A stretch of DNA of 64,000 nt from Paucibacter sp. DJ2R-2 (lineage in GTDB: Bacteria > Pseudomonadota > Gammaproteobacteria > Burkholderiales > Burkholderiaceae_C). The notes under the pieces were generated by a model, which saw only the letters and a program-made list of their open reading frames with translations, did no database searches and was not told where the DNA came from. The number at the start of each line of letters is the position of its first letter. Position 1 is the first letter of the stretch. The translations under genes and the position numbers were made by a program. Location: assembly GCF_025717675.1 (NCBI RefSeq), contig NZ_JAJIRT010000007.1, forward strand, positions 62,001 through 126,000, read 5' to 3'. Of the stretch, positions 8,376 through 16,630 are shown in pieces.

Positions 8376-9701
8376 ATGTTTGCAAGCCTATCCCCGACCC
8401 TCCACCCCACCGTGCTGAGCCTGGCCTTCGCCCTGGCCCTGCTGCTGTCCCTGGGCCTGAAGCTCTGGCTGAGCAGCCGCCAGGTGCGCCATGTCATGCA
8501 GCACCGCGGCGCTGTGCCGCCCACTTTTGCTGCCACCGTGCCGCTGGCCGCCCATCAGAAAGCGGCCGACTACACCGTGGCGCGCAGCCGCTTCGGCCTG
8601 CTCAGCCTGGCCTTCGACAGCGCCCTGCTGCTCGGCTGGACCCTGCTCGGCGGCCTCGATCTGCTCAACCATTGGGTGCATGCCGCAACGGCCGAACGCT
8701 TCGGCCCCATGGGCTACCAGCTGAGTCTGCTGGTGGCCTTCACCTTGGTGGGCAGCCTGCTGGACCTGCCCTGGGAGCTGTACAACACCTTCCGCATCGA
8801 GCAGCGCTTCGGCTTCAACCGCATGACGCTCAAGCTCTATGTCGCCGACGCGCTCAAGGGCGCCCTGGTCGGGGCCCTGATCGGCCTGCCGATTGCGGCC
8901 CTGATTCTGTGGCTGATGGGCACGGCCGGCCAGGCCTGGTGGCTCTGGGCCTGGGGCAGCTGGATGGGCTTCAACCTATTGATTCTGGTGCTCTACCCGA
9001 CGGTCATCGCTCCGCTGTTCAACAAGTTCACACCCCTGCCGGACGAGGCTCTGAAGGCGCGCGTCGAAGGACTGATGCAGCGCTGCGGCTTTGCCTCGCA
9101 AGGCCTTTTCGTGATGGACGGCAGCCGCCGCTCGGCCCATGGCAATGCATATTTCACCGGCTTCGGCCCCGCCAAGCGGGTGGTGTTCTTTGACACCTTG
9201 CTGCAGCGCCTCAACGGCAGCGAGGTCGAGGCGGTGCTGGCCCATGAACTGGGCCACTTCAAACACCGCCATGTGCTCAAACGCATGCTGACGATGTTCG
9301 CGCTCAGCCTGGCCGGTTTCGCCCTGCTGGGATGGTTGTCCAGCCAGGCAGGTTTCTACATCGCCTTCAATGTGCAGCCCAATATGGCGGCGCCCAACGA
9401 TGCCCTGGCTCTGCTTCTCTTCATGCTGGTCGTGCCGGTCTTCGCTTTCTTTTTCACACCGCTGGGCAGCCTGATGTCGCGCCGCGACGAGTTCCAGGCC
9501 GATGCATACGCCTGCGCCCATGCCAGCGGCTCGGAGCTGTCCTCGGCCTTGCTCAAACTCCATGAAGACAATGCCGGCACCTTGACGCCAGATCCGGTCT
9601 ACGCGGCGTTCTACTATTCGCACCCGCCGGCCAGCGAACGCTTGGCGGCCATTGCGCAGCACCCCTCCTCTGCCGCGGGTCTGCAGGGCGCCGCGTCGTG
9701 A
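8376..9701 (+). CDS. M48 family membrane metallopeptidase (Ste24/CAAX protease-like)
   Basis: A 441-residue multi-pass inner-membrane zinc protease. The zinc motif HELGH is in VLAHELGHFKHRH, with a downstream Glu in SRRDEFQADAYA as third ligand. Several hydrophobic helices precede and follow the catalytic domain, as in Ste24/CaaX protease 1 relatives, which in bacteria handle membrane-protein quality control. I chose MFASLSPTLH as the start; an ATG at 8331 has AGGG upstream and would add 15 residues. The stop overlaps the rsgA start (GTGA), so the two are translationally coupled. Confidence 0.9.
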   Translation: MFASLSPTLHPTVLSLAFALALLLSLGLKLWLSSRQVRHVMQHRGAVPPTFAATVPLAAHQKAADYTVARSRFGLLSLAFDSALLLGWTLLGGLDLLNHWVHAATAERFGPMGYQLSLLVAFTLVGSLLDLPWELYNTFRIEQRFGFNRMTLKLYVADALKGALVGALIGLPIAALILWLMGTAGQAWWLWAWGSWMGFNLLILVLYPTVIAPLFNKFTPLPDEALKARVEGLMQRCGFASQGLFVMDGSRRSAHGNAYFTGFGPAKRVVFFDTLLQRLNGSEVEAVLAHELGHFKHRHVLKRMLTMFALSLAGFALLGWLSSQAGFYIAFNVQPNMAAPNDALALLLFMLVVPVFAFFFTPLGSLMSRRDEFQADAYACAHASGSELSSALLKLHEDNAGTLTPDPVYAAFYYSHPPASERLAAIAQHPSSAAGLQGAAS

Positions 9702-10609
9702 GCGGCAAGTTTTCGCAGCTGGACCTGGGCCTGGTGGTGCGCGGCCATGGCCGCCACTACATCGTCGAAGACGCCGAAGGGCAGCGCCGGGTCTGCCACC
9801 CGCGCGGCAAGAAAAGCGATTGCGTGGTCGGCGACCAGGTGCGCTGGGCGCCCTCGGGTTCGGACGAAGGCGTGATCGAGGCGGTGGAGCCGCGCCGCAA
9901 TCTGCTGTTCCGCCAGGACGAGTGGAAGACCAAGAGCTTTGCTTCGAACCTCGACCAACTGCTGATCCTGGTGGCGGTGGAGCCGGTGTTCAGCGAAAGC
10001 CAGCTCTGCCGCGCCATGATTGCGGCCGAAAGCGCCGGCATCGCCACCACCATCGCCCTGAACAAGACCGACCTGCCCGGCACGGCCCATGCCCGTGAAC
10101 GCCTGGCCCCCTATCGCGCCATGGGCCTGCCCATGATGGAGCTGGCCATGAAGGCCGACCCCGAAGACGCGCGCGCCCAGCTGACGCCCTGGCTCAGCGG
10201 CAAGCGCAGCTTTGTGCTGGGCCCCAGCGGCACGGGCAAGAGCACGCTGATCAATCTCCTGATTCCTGACGCCAAGGCCCAGGTCGGCGATATCTCGGTT
10301 GCGCTCAACTCGGGCCGGCATACGACCACGACCACGCAGTGGTACTGGGTCGACGCGGCGCGCGAGAGCGCCCTGATCGACTCACCCGGCTTCCAGGAGT
10401 TCGGCCTGCACCAGATCGACCCGGCCACCTTGGCGCGGCTGATGCCCGACATGAGCGCCCACGCCGACCACTGCCGTTTCTACAACTGCAGCCACCAGCA
10501 CGAACCCGGCTGCGGCGTCCGCGACGCCGTGGCCGCCGGCCAGATCAGCGCTTCACGCTACCGCATCTACGGCGAGATCCTGGCCGAACTGTCCAACAAG
10601 CGCTACTGA
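9698..10609 (+). CDS. rsgA: Small ribosomal subunit biogenesis GTPase RsgA
   Basis: A 303-residue circularly permuted GTPase that checks late 30S maturation. An N-terminal OB-fold is followed by G4 NKTD, then G1 GPSGTGKST and G3 DSPGFQEF, the reversed motif order that defines the family. The C-terminal zinc site is visible in CRFYNC and HEPGCGV. It starts with GTG overlapping the M48 protease stop by 4 bases, so translation is coupled. A large inverted repeat lies ~50 bases downstream. Confidence 0.96.
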   Translation: MSGKFSQLDLGLVVRGHGRHYIVEDAEGQRRVCHPRGKKSDCVVGDQVRWAPSGSDEGVIEAVEPRRNLLFRQDEWKTKSFASNLDQLLILVAVEPVFSESQLCRAMIAAESAGIATTIALNKTDLPGTAHARERLAPYRAMGLPMMELAMKADPEDARAQLTPWLSGKRSFVLGPSGTGKSTLINLLIPDAKAQVGDISVALNSGRHTTTTTQWYWVDAARESALIDSPGFQEFGLHQIDPATLARLMPDMSAHADHCRFYNCSHQHEPGCGVRDAVAAGQISASRYRIYGEILAELSNKRY

Positions 10610-10655
10610 GTCAGCGGCTGGCTTAACTTGAGCGATGACAGCTCCCGGCACTGAA

Positions 10656-10799
10656 CCGTCGTTCGCGAAGAAGTTCCAGCACGCAGAGCTCGCTGAGGAC
10701 CGCAGAGGACGCTGAGACTAGAAATCCTGCTCTCTTCTCCGCGACCTCTGCGGTCCTCCGCGCACTCTGCGTTTGTATTCAAATCTCAGCGAACGACGG
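10656..10799. repeat. Large imperfect inverted repeat (palindromic element)
   Basis: The two ends are perfect inverted copies: CCGTCGTTCGC at 10656-10666 and its complement at 10789-10799. Nested inside are CGCAGAG (10682-10688) with CTCTGCG (10765-10771), and AGGACCGCAGAGG (10696-10708) with its exact complement at 10745-10757. The whole 144-base unit can fold into one long hairpin. The inner text resembles CGCAGAGG-type palindromic repeats that I recall as scattered in many proteobacterial genomes, so this may be one copy of a dispersed element. It could also end rsgA transcription. Confidence 0.8.
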
Positions 10800-10855
10800 C
10801 TCTGTGCCGCTTGGAGCAACTTCCGCACCGACTCCCGCCCGAATTGAGCTGCGGC

Positions 10856-11134
10856 TCAAGGCAGGCGCGGGCTCCCAGGGCTGACCTCGCGGGCCTCGAC
10901 ATCGACCACCTCGCCCATGGGCTGGCTGGTGCGACGGGCAGCAAAACCGGGTCGTGCCTGGCGGGCGCGCTGGAAGCGCCCCATGTCAATGACCGGCTTG
11001 CGGCCGCGCAAGAGGCTCCAGATCAGCAGGCCGATCACGGTCAGCACCGCCACCGCCATCAGGCTCAGCACCAGCACGACAGTGGCCACAGCCAGGACCA
11101 GGCGGAAGATCAGGGAAATGAGGGCGGAGAACAA
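10856..11134 (-). CDS. Small membrane protein of unknown function
   Basis: A 92-residue protein with two consecutive hydrophobic segments (residues ~3-22 and ~24-42), then a basic stretch and a Pro/Glu-rich cytoplasmic tail. The only in-frame start that keeps the first helix is a TTG at 11134 with GAAGG about 8 bases upstream. I do not recognise the family. It stands alone between the hairpin repeat and the SDR gene. Confidence 0.6.
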   Translation of the reverse strand: MFSALISLIFRLVLAVATVVLVLSLMAVAVLTVIGLLIWSLLRGRKPVIDMGRFQRARQARPGFAARRTSQPMGEVVDVEAREVSPGSPRLP

Positions 11135-11198
11135 GGTCAGACCTTCGTGGTGATTGAAACGGCAAAACGAAATTCAGATCGGGGCATTGAAGCGCAAT

Positions 11199-11996
11199 TC
11201 AACCCCGGCCGACAAAAGGCATGGTCGTGGCCATGACGGTCAAGCTTTGCACATTGGCCGACAAGGGCAAGCTGGCCATATAGAGCACGGCGCTGGCGAC
11301 ATGGGCGACATCCATGGTCGCCTCCACAGCCACAGCGCCATGGGCCTGCGGCACCCCGCGGGTCATGGGAAGCGCCATCTCGGTCAGGGCGTTGCCAATG
11401 TCGATCTGGCCGCAGGCGATGTCAAAAGCCCGGCCATCCAGGGACAAGGACTTGGTCAAGCCGGTGATGGCATGCTTGCTGGCGGTGTAAGGGGCTGAGT
11501 TGGGGCGCGGCGCATGGGCGGAAATCGAGCCGTTGTTGATGATGCGGCCGCCTCGCGGCTGTTGCTGCTTCATCATCCGGACGGCTGCCTGGGCGCACAG
11601 AAAAGCGCCACTGACATTGACATCAAGCACCGCACGCCATTGTTCAAAGCTCAACTCATCGATGGGCAGCGCGGCGGCACTGACCCCGGCGTTGTTGAAC
11701 AGCAGATCGAGCCGGCCCCATTGCTGACCCAGTCGCTCAAAGGCGGCAGCGACCTCGGCCGGCTGGGTGACATCCGCCACCAGCAGCAGGAAGCTCCGGC
11801 CGCCCTCGCCGGCCAGGCTCGCGGTCTGCTCCAGCGTCTGCAGGCGCCGGCCCAGCAAGCCAACCCGGTAGCCGGCCGCCAACAAGGCCAGCGCTACGGC
11901 CCGGCCGATGCCCGAGCCTGCACCGGTGACCAGGGCCACCGGGGACGTTTCAGCCGGCGCAGTCGGGCTGCTGCTTTCAGAAGTACGGGGACTCAT
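11199..11996 (-). CDS. SDR family oxidoreductase
   Basis: A 265-residue short-chain dehydrogenase/reductase. The Rossmann nucleotide motif TGAGSGIG lies near residue 27, NNAG follows, and the catalytic Ser (NNGSIS) and YTASK (Tyr, Lys) are present, so the enzyme should be active. The substrate cannot be read from sequence. It has an unusually Ser/Thr/Pro-rich N-terminal ~20 residues. The start is ATG at 11996, the last one before the Rossmann strand, though no clear ribosome site is seen. It is divergent from the receiver-domain gene. Confidence 0.9.
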   Translation of the reverse strand: MSPRTSESSSPTAPAETSPVALVTGAGSGIGRAVALALLAAGYRVGLLGRRLQTLEQTASLAGEGGRSFLLLVADVTQPAEVAAAFERLGQQWGRLDLLFNNAGVSAAALPIDELSFEQWRAVLDVNVSGAFLCAQAAVRMMKQQQPRGGRIINNGSISAHAPRPNSAPYTASKHAITGLTKSLSLDGRAFDIACGQIDIGNALTEMALPMTRGVPQAHGAVAVEATMDVAHVASAVLYMASLPLSANVQSLTVMATTMPFVGRG

Positions 11997-12128
11997 GGCA
12001 GTGGAATTCAAAGTTATGGAACGAAGGCCCGCGGGACTGTCAAGCCTTGTCGCGGAGCGTGGCAGCATTTCAACATGCGCGACGCTTGTCGCAGGGGCTG
12101 TCACAGAGGCGCCGTAGACTGTAACGAT

Positions 12129-12683
12129 ATGTTCTCGCTCTCCAGTCAGAGCCCGGAATTCCTCAGCGGAATCCACGCGGCCCCCAAGCAAGTGCACAGC
12201 CACCGGCAGGGCAACACCGATGCCCGGCTGGCTCGGCCTGACTCAGAGCTGGACAGACCCGAGACCCAAGCCCGCCTCCTTTACATTGAAGACAACCTCG
12301 TCAATCAGTTGCTGGTCGAGGAACTGACGGCCATGCGCCCTGCATGGCGCCTGGAACTGGCCGGCGACGGCGCCCAGGGCCTGAATCGGGCAGCCAGCTA
12401 TTTGCCGGATCTGATCCTCTTGGACCTGGAGTTGCCGGACATGAACGGCTTCCAGGTCTTGCAGGCCTTGCGCGCATCGGCCGCCACAGCCCACATCCCC
12501 TGCATTGCCCTCTCGGCCAACGCCATGCCGGAAGACATGCGCCGCGCCAAGGCCGCCGGTTTTTCCGACTACTGGACCAAGCCGGTGGATTTCAAAGCCT
12601 TCCACGCCGGCCTGGACCAGTTCCTGGCCGAACTGGCCCAGCGGGCCGAACGCATCAAGCCGGCAGCAAGCCCCGGCTCTTGA
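12129..12683 (+). CDS. Stand-alone response-regulator receiver protein
   Basis: A 184-residue protein with a ~45-residue polar N-terminal extension and one receiver domain and no output domain. The acidic pair is Glu54/Asp55, the phosphate acceptor Asp99 (in [13 protein letters not shown]), the switch Ser129 and the conserved Lys151 (YWTKPVD). This kind of receiver usually passes phosphate to an HPt protein or acts by protein contact. No kinase is adjacent; the window's hybrid kinase at 21.7 kb carries an HPt domain but any link is speculation. Its last 29 bases overlap the 3' end of the convergent M3 peptidase gene. Confidence 0.85.
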   Translation: MFSLSSQSPEFLSGIHAAPKQVHSHRQGNTDARLARPDSELDRPETQARLLYIEDNLVNQLLVEELTAMRPAWRLELAGDGAQGLNRAASYLPDLILLDLELPDMNGFQVLQALRASAATAHIPCIALSANAMPEDMRRAKAAGFSDYWTKPVDFKAFHAGLDQFLAELAQRAERIKPAASPGS

Positions 12684-14712
12684 GCATGGGCTGAACCACC
12701 GGGTCGCGGCCGCGGAAGGCGCGGAAAGCCGCACCCGGCTCCTGGCTGTTGCCGCTGGAAAGAATGCTGCGGCGCAGGCGCTCGGCGGTGGCCGCATCGA
12801 AGGCACTGCCGGCTTCAACAAAAGCCTCATAGCCGTCGCAGTCCAGCACTTCCGCCCACATATAGACGTAGTAGCCGGCGGCATAGCTGGCGCCCGAGAA
12901 CAGATGCTGGAAATGCGTCAGCCGGTGGTTCAGGCCGACGGCAGCCGGCAGCCCGTAAGCGGCCAGGCAATCGGCTTCGAAAGCCACCACATCCGGCCCC
13001 TCGGATTCGCTGCGCGAATGCACGGCCAGGTCGACCAGAGCGCTGGCCGTGTAGCGCACGGTCTCATAGCCCTGATTGAACAGCTCGGCCGCCTTGAGTT
13101 TGGCGAGAAGGCTGTCGGGAATGGGCTCGCCGCTTTGGTAGTGGCGGGCGTGCTTCTTGAGCACCTCGGGCTCGCTCATCCAATGCTCGAAGATCTGCGA
13201 AGGCAGTTCGACGAAATCGCGCAGCACCTGGGTGCCAGACAGGCGCTCGAACTCCACCTCGGACAGCAGGCCGTGCAAGCCATGGCCGAACTCGTGGAAC
13301 AGGGTGCGAGCGTCGTCGAAGCTCAGGAGCGTGGGCTCACCGGGCGCGCCCTTGGCGAAGTTGTTGTTGTTCAGGATGATGGGCACGCAGTCCATGCCAT
13401 TGCGCGCCTGCCAGCGCATGGCATTCATCCAGGCGCCGCTGCGCTTGGTGCTGCGAGCGAAGTTGTCATGCAGGAAGACGCCGCGCAGGCTGTCGTCGGC
13501 ATTGCGGACCTCGTAGACCTGCACATCAGCGTGGTAGCCGGCCACCTCGGGGCGATGCACAAAGCGCAGGCCGAACAGGCGCTGGGCGCAATCGAACAAG
13601 GCTTGAACCATGGCATCGAGCGGGAAGTAAGGCTTGACCTCCGCTTCTTCCAAGTCATATCGGGCCTTGCGAACCTTCTCGGCGTAGAAGCGCCAGTCCC
13701 AGGCCTTCAGCGGGAAGTGGTGATCCAGCGAGGCCATCATGCCCTCCAGGGCCTGGCGCTCACCCTCGGCGGCCGCCTTGGCCGGCTCCCAGACCTGGTT
13801 GAGCAGACCCAGCACCGCCTCGCGCGAACCGGCCATGGTGTCGGCCAGGGCGAAGTCGGCGTAGCAGGCATGGCCATGCAGGCGCGCCTGTTCCTGGCGC
13901 AGGCTCAGGATCTCTTGCGCAATGGCGCGGTTGTCGCTCGGGCCGGCGTTCTCGCCGCGGCCCACCCAGGCACGCCAGGCTTGCTCACGCAGATCGCGCC
14001 GCTCGCTGAAGGTCAGGAAGGGCACGATGTGGGAGCGCGACAAGGTGATCACATGCGCGCCCGCCTCCAGGCCGCGCTCGGCCGCAGCCTGGGCCGCCGC
14101 TGCACGCACAAAGCCGGGCAAGCCGGCCAGTTCGTCCTCGCTGCGCAGCTCCAGGCGGAAACCGGTTTCGTCGGCCAGCACGTTCTGGCCGAATTGGGTG
14201 TTGAGCTCGGCCAGGCGCTCCATGACCTGGGCATAACGCGCTTGCGCGGCGGGCTCCAGTTGGGCGCCAGCGCGCACGAAATCCAGATGCACACGCTCCA
14301 GCAAGCGCAGCGGCTCAGCAGCCAGGCCCAATGCGCTTCGCTGCTCGTAGATCGAATGCACGCGCTGAAACAGGCCGGCATGCATGTAAACCGCATTGCT
14401 GTGCGCCGCCAGCGGCGCAGCCAGAGCGCGCTGCACCGCCTGGATCTCGGGGGAAGAGGCCGACGCCGCCAGGGAATAGAAGAGATGCTCCAGTCGGGTC
14501 AACAGGCGGCCGCTGCGGTCGAAGGCGGCCAAGGTGTTGGCGAAAGTGGGCGCCTCGGCTTGCCCGGCAATGGCATCCAGCTCACTGCGGTGCTGCGCCA
14601 AGGCCTGCTCGAAGGCGGGCTGGAAATGAGCCGCTTCGATGGCCGCAAAGGGCGGCAAACCAAAGGGGCCGGTCCAGTCTTGCAAAAGGGGATTGAAGGA
14701 CGTTGAGGACAC
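12655..14712 (-). CDS. M3 family metallopeptidase (oligopeptidase A / peptidyl-dipeptidase Dcp-like)
   Basis: A 685-residue cytoplasmic zinc peptidase that cuts oligopeptides. The zinc motif HEFGH is in LFHEFGHGLHGLL, and the following SGT..LRDFVELPSQIFEHW is the second conserved block; its wording is nearer to Dcp than to OpdA. The length matches the family (~680). I chose a GTG start at 14712 because it has GGAG 7 bases upstream and lies just after the terminator of the preceding gene. A longer reading would include terminator bases and a spurious Phe-rich leader. Confidence 0.92.
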   Translation of the reverse strand: MSSTSFNPLLQDWTGPFGLPPFAAIEAAHFQPAFEQALAQHRSELDAIAGQAEAPTFANTLAAFDRSGRLLTRLEHLFYSLAASASSPEIQAVQRALAAPLAAHSNAVYMHAGLFQRVHSIYEQRSALGLAAEPLRLLERVHLDFVRAGAQLEPAAQARYAQVMERLAELNTQFGQNVLADETGFRLELRSEDELAGLPGFVRAAAAQAAAERGLEAGAHVITLSRSHIVPFLTFSERRDLREQAWRAWVGRGENAGPSDNRAIAQEILSLRQEQARLHGHACYADFALADTMAGSREAVLGLLNQVWEPAKAAAEGERQALEGMMASLDHHFPLKAWDWRFYAEKVRKARYDLEEAEVKPYFPLDAMVQALFDCAQRLFGLRFVHRPEVAGYHADVQVYEVRNADDSLRGVFLHDNFARSTKRSGAWMNAMRWQARNGMDCVPIILNNNNFAKGAPGEPTLLSFDDARTLFHEFGHGLHGLLSEVEFERLSGTQVLRDFVELPSQIFEHWMSEPEVLKKHARHYQSGEPIPDSLLAKLKAAELFNQGYETVRYTASALVDLAVHSRSESEGPDVVAFEADCLAAYGLPAAVGLNHRLTHFQHLFSGASYAAGYYVYMWAEVLDCDGYEAFVEAGSAFDAATAERLRRSILSSGNSQEPGAAFRAFRGRDPVVQPMLKSRGLLPA

Positions 14713-14724
14713 AGGGGAACTCCA

Positions 14725-14777
14725 AAAAGCAAAGAAAAAGACAAAGAAAAAGGCGCCAAGCCGGTGAGCCTGGCGCC
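14725..14777 (-). terminator. Intrinsic terminator of the periplasmic coiled-coil gene
   Basis: On the minus strand a stem GGCGCCA (14777-14771) / TGGCGCC (14758-14752) with a 12-base loop is followed by a T-rich run (TTTTTCTTTGTCTTTTTC). It ends transcription from the gene at 15483 and separates it from the M3 peptidase. Confidence 0.8.
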
Positions 14778-14811
14778 TCATGCGCAGCGCGAAAAACTCA
14801 GCAGGCGGGCA

Positions 14812-15483
14812 TCACTTGCCGGCAGCCGCACGCTCTTTCTTGATGGCTTTTTCGTCTTCTTCGTCGTACTGCTTGTTGCCGCATTCCTGCTTCCAGGTGT
14901 CGACCTTGTCCAGATGGTTTTCCTGGCGCTCTTCCAGGGCCTTGAAGCTGGCATTCAATGCATCGACCTTGACGCCGAAGGCCTTGCGGGCCTCGTTGCT
15001 CTTGGCGTTGTTCTCGTTGATGCTGTTCACGCGCGTATCGAAAGCCTTGGCGCGCTCCTGGTAAGCCTTGTTGCGGGCGGCCAGCACTTCCGGATCGGGA
15101 CGCGGGTCTTTGTTGTCGGCATAGGCCTTGATGTTCTCGAACTCTTTCAAGATGCCTTCACGCTCGGCCTTCATTTCAGCCAAGGCCACACCGGCGGCCT
15201 CGTCGGCCTTCTGCAGCGCATCGCGCTCAGCCTTCAGGGCACTGGCGGTGTCCTTGTACGTGTTTTGATCGGCCTTGACGGCATCTGCTTCAAGGCTATT
15301 GGCCTCGCTCATTTCGATGCAGCTGCGCAGCTGATCGCGGCTCAGCAACTTGGCCTTGGGCTTTTCCACGACGGGCTTGCCGACCTTGTTGTTCTTGGGG
15401 TCGACCTTGGCGCCGGGGTTGGCGGTCTGAGCAAACGCGGGCATCAGGGCCGCAGCGGCCAGAGAGATGAGGAGACGTTTCAT
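14812..15483 (-). CDS. Secreted coiled-coil protein of unknown function
   Basis: A 223-residue protein with a clear Sec signal peptide (MKRLLISLAAAALMPAFA, cleavage after AFA). The mature part is charged and rich in Ala, Lys and Glu with heptad-like spacing from residue ~50 to ~200, so it should be a long helical coiled coil in the periplasm. Two cysteines (RSCIEMSE and KQECGNKQY) could form a disulfide. It ends Lys/Glu-rich. It is a single-gene unit with its own terminator. I do not recognise a named family. Confidence 0.8.
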   Translation of the reverse strand: MKRLLISLAAAALMPAFAQTANPGAKVDPKNNKVGKPVVEKPKAKLLSRDQLRSCIEMSEANSLEADAVKADQNTYKDTASALKAERDALQKADEAAGVALAEMKAEREGILKEFENIKAYADNKDPRPDPEVLAARNKAYQERAKAFDTRVNSINENNAKSNEARKAFGVKVDALNASFKALEERQENHLDKVDTWKQECGNKQYDEEDEKAIKKERAAAGK

Positions 15484-15645
15484 GGCAATGACTCTTTTTC
15501 GATGACGGGACTGCCGCCCGGAGTTCGCTGGCGGCGGCATCCGGGCGCATACAAAAAAAGCTGTGATGCGCAGGCTTGAGCCAGCGCACAACGGCGGCCA
15601 TCATGCCATGGCTGAAGCGGCATGAGGGCTGGCGTCTTCCCGGCC

Positions 15646-15918
15646 TCAGGCCAGGGATTTCTGCAGCAGCTCGGCCACCAGACCGTTGATGCCGCCGGCG
15701 TGCGTGGCCGCGCGCTCGCGCAGCTGCTGAGTCAGCTCGGCCGGCAGCTTGCAGGCGAAGGGCACGAGACCGGCGGCCGCGTCGAGCCGGCGCTGCTCCT
15801 TGCGGTCCGGCAGCTGGGCTGCCTGCTTGCCAAAGCGACCGGGGATGGCCGCGCCGCGCATCTGGCTGTCGAGTTTGATGCCGGCAAGGCGGTCGAGGTC
15901 GGTCTTCTTCATGCTCAT
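15646..15918 (-). CDS. Small conserved-looking hypothetical protein
   Basis: About 90 residues starting MSMKKTDLDRL, basic in its first half and helical at the C-terminus (PAELTQQLRERAATHAGG..GLVAELLQKSLA), which resembles a ribbon-helix-helix or small helical DNA-binding protein but lacks a clear motif. No cysteines beyond one are present. The exact start is uncertain because no ribosome site is obvious. It is divergent from yaeQ across ~130 bases. Confidence 0.6.
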   Translation of the reverse strand: MSMKKTDLDRLAGIKLDSQMRGAAIPGRFGKQAAQLPDRKEQRRLDAAAGLVPFACKLPAELTQQLRERAATHAGGINGLVAELLQKSLA

Positions 15919-16045
15919 CGGAGGGGCGCCGGCAAAGGCTTTGGGGGAAACAAGGGCCTGATTGTCCCCTACGTTGATAATCCGGCGCCGGCTCGCACCG
16001 AGCCCGCACCGTCCAGCCGCAAGAATCCGAGAGTAGCCACGCCCT

Positions 16046-16603
16046 ATGGCCATCAAAGCCACCATCCACAAAGCCCAGTTGCAAATCGCTGACATGGACC
16101 GTCATGTCTACGGCGAGCACAACCTGACCATCGCGCGCCAGCCCTCGGAGACGGACGAACGCATGATGATCCGCATCCTGGCCTTCGCCCTGAACGTGCC
16201 CGCCGACGAGTTGCGCGGCAAGCTGGAACTGAGCAAGGGCCTGGCCGACGCCGAGGAACCCGAGCTCTGGCAGCGCGACTTGACCGGCGACATCTTGCAC
16301 TGGATCGACCTCGGCCAGCCCGATGACCGCCGCTTGCTCAAGGCCCATGGTCGCTCGGAGCGGGTGTCGGTCTATGGCTTCGCCTACAGCACGCCGATCT
16401 GGTGGGCCGGCATCGAAGCCAAGCTGCAGCGCTGCCCGCGCCTGGCCGTCTGGCAGATTCCGGCCGAGCAGTCGCAGGCTCTGGCCGCCCTGGCGCAACG
16501 CAGCATGCAGCTGCAGGTCACGGTTCAGGATGGTGGCATTTATGTATCCACCGCGGATACCTCGGTAGAGATCAACCCGGTGGCACTCAAAACGCCGGCC
16601 TGA
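16046..16603 (+). CDS. yaeQ: YaeQ family protein
   Basis: A 185-residue protein that matches YaeQ along its whole length (MAIKATIHKAQLQIADMDR.., the ERMMIRILAFAL helix, LSKGLADAEEPELW, IDLGQPDDRRLLKA). Structures of this family show a PD-(D/E)xK nuclease-like fold; the cellular role is poorly defined. It lies 27 bases ahead of the S9 peptidase and could be co-transcribed with it. Confidence 0.93.
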   Translation: MAIKATIHKAQLQIADMDRHVYGEHNLTIARQPSETDERMMIRILAFALNVPADELRGKLELSKGLADAEEPELWQRDLTGDILHWIDLGQPDDRRLLKAHGRSERVSVYGFAYSTPIWWAGIEAKLQRCPRLAVWQIPAEQSQALAALAQRSMQLQVTVQDGGIYVSTADTSVEINPVALKTPA

Positions 16604-16630
16604 GCGCAGGCACCACGTCTGTTCTGACGC

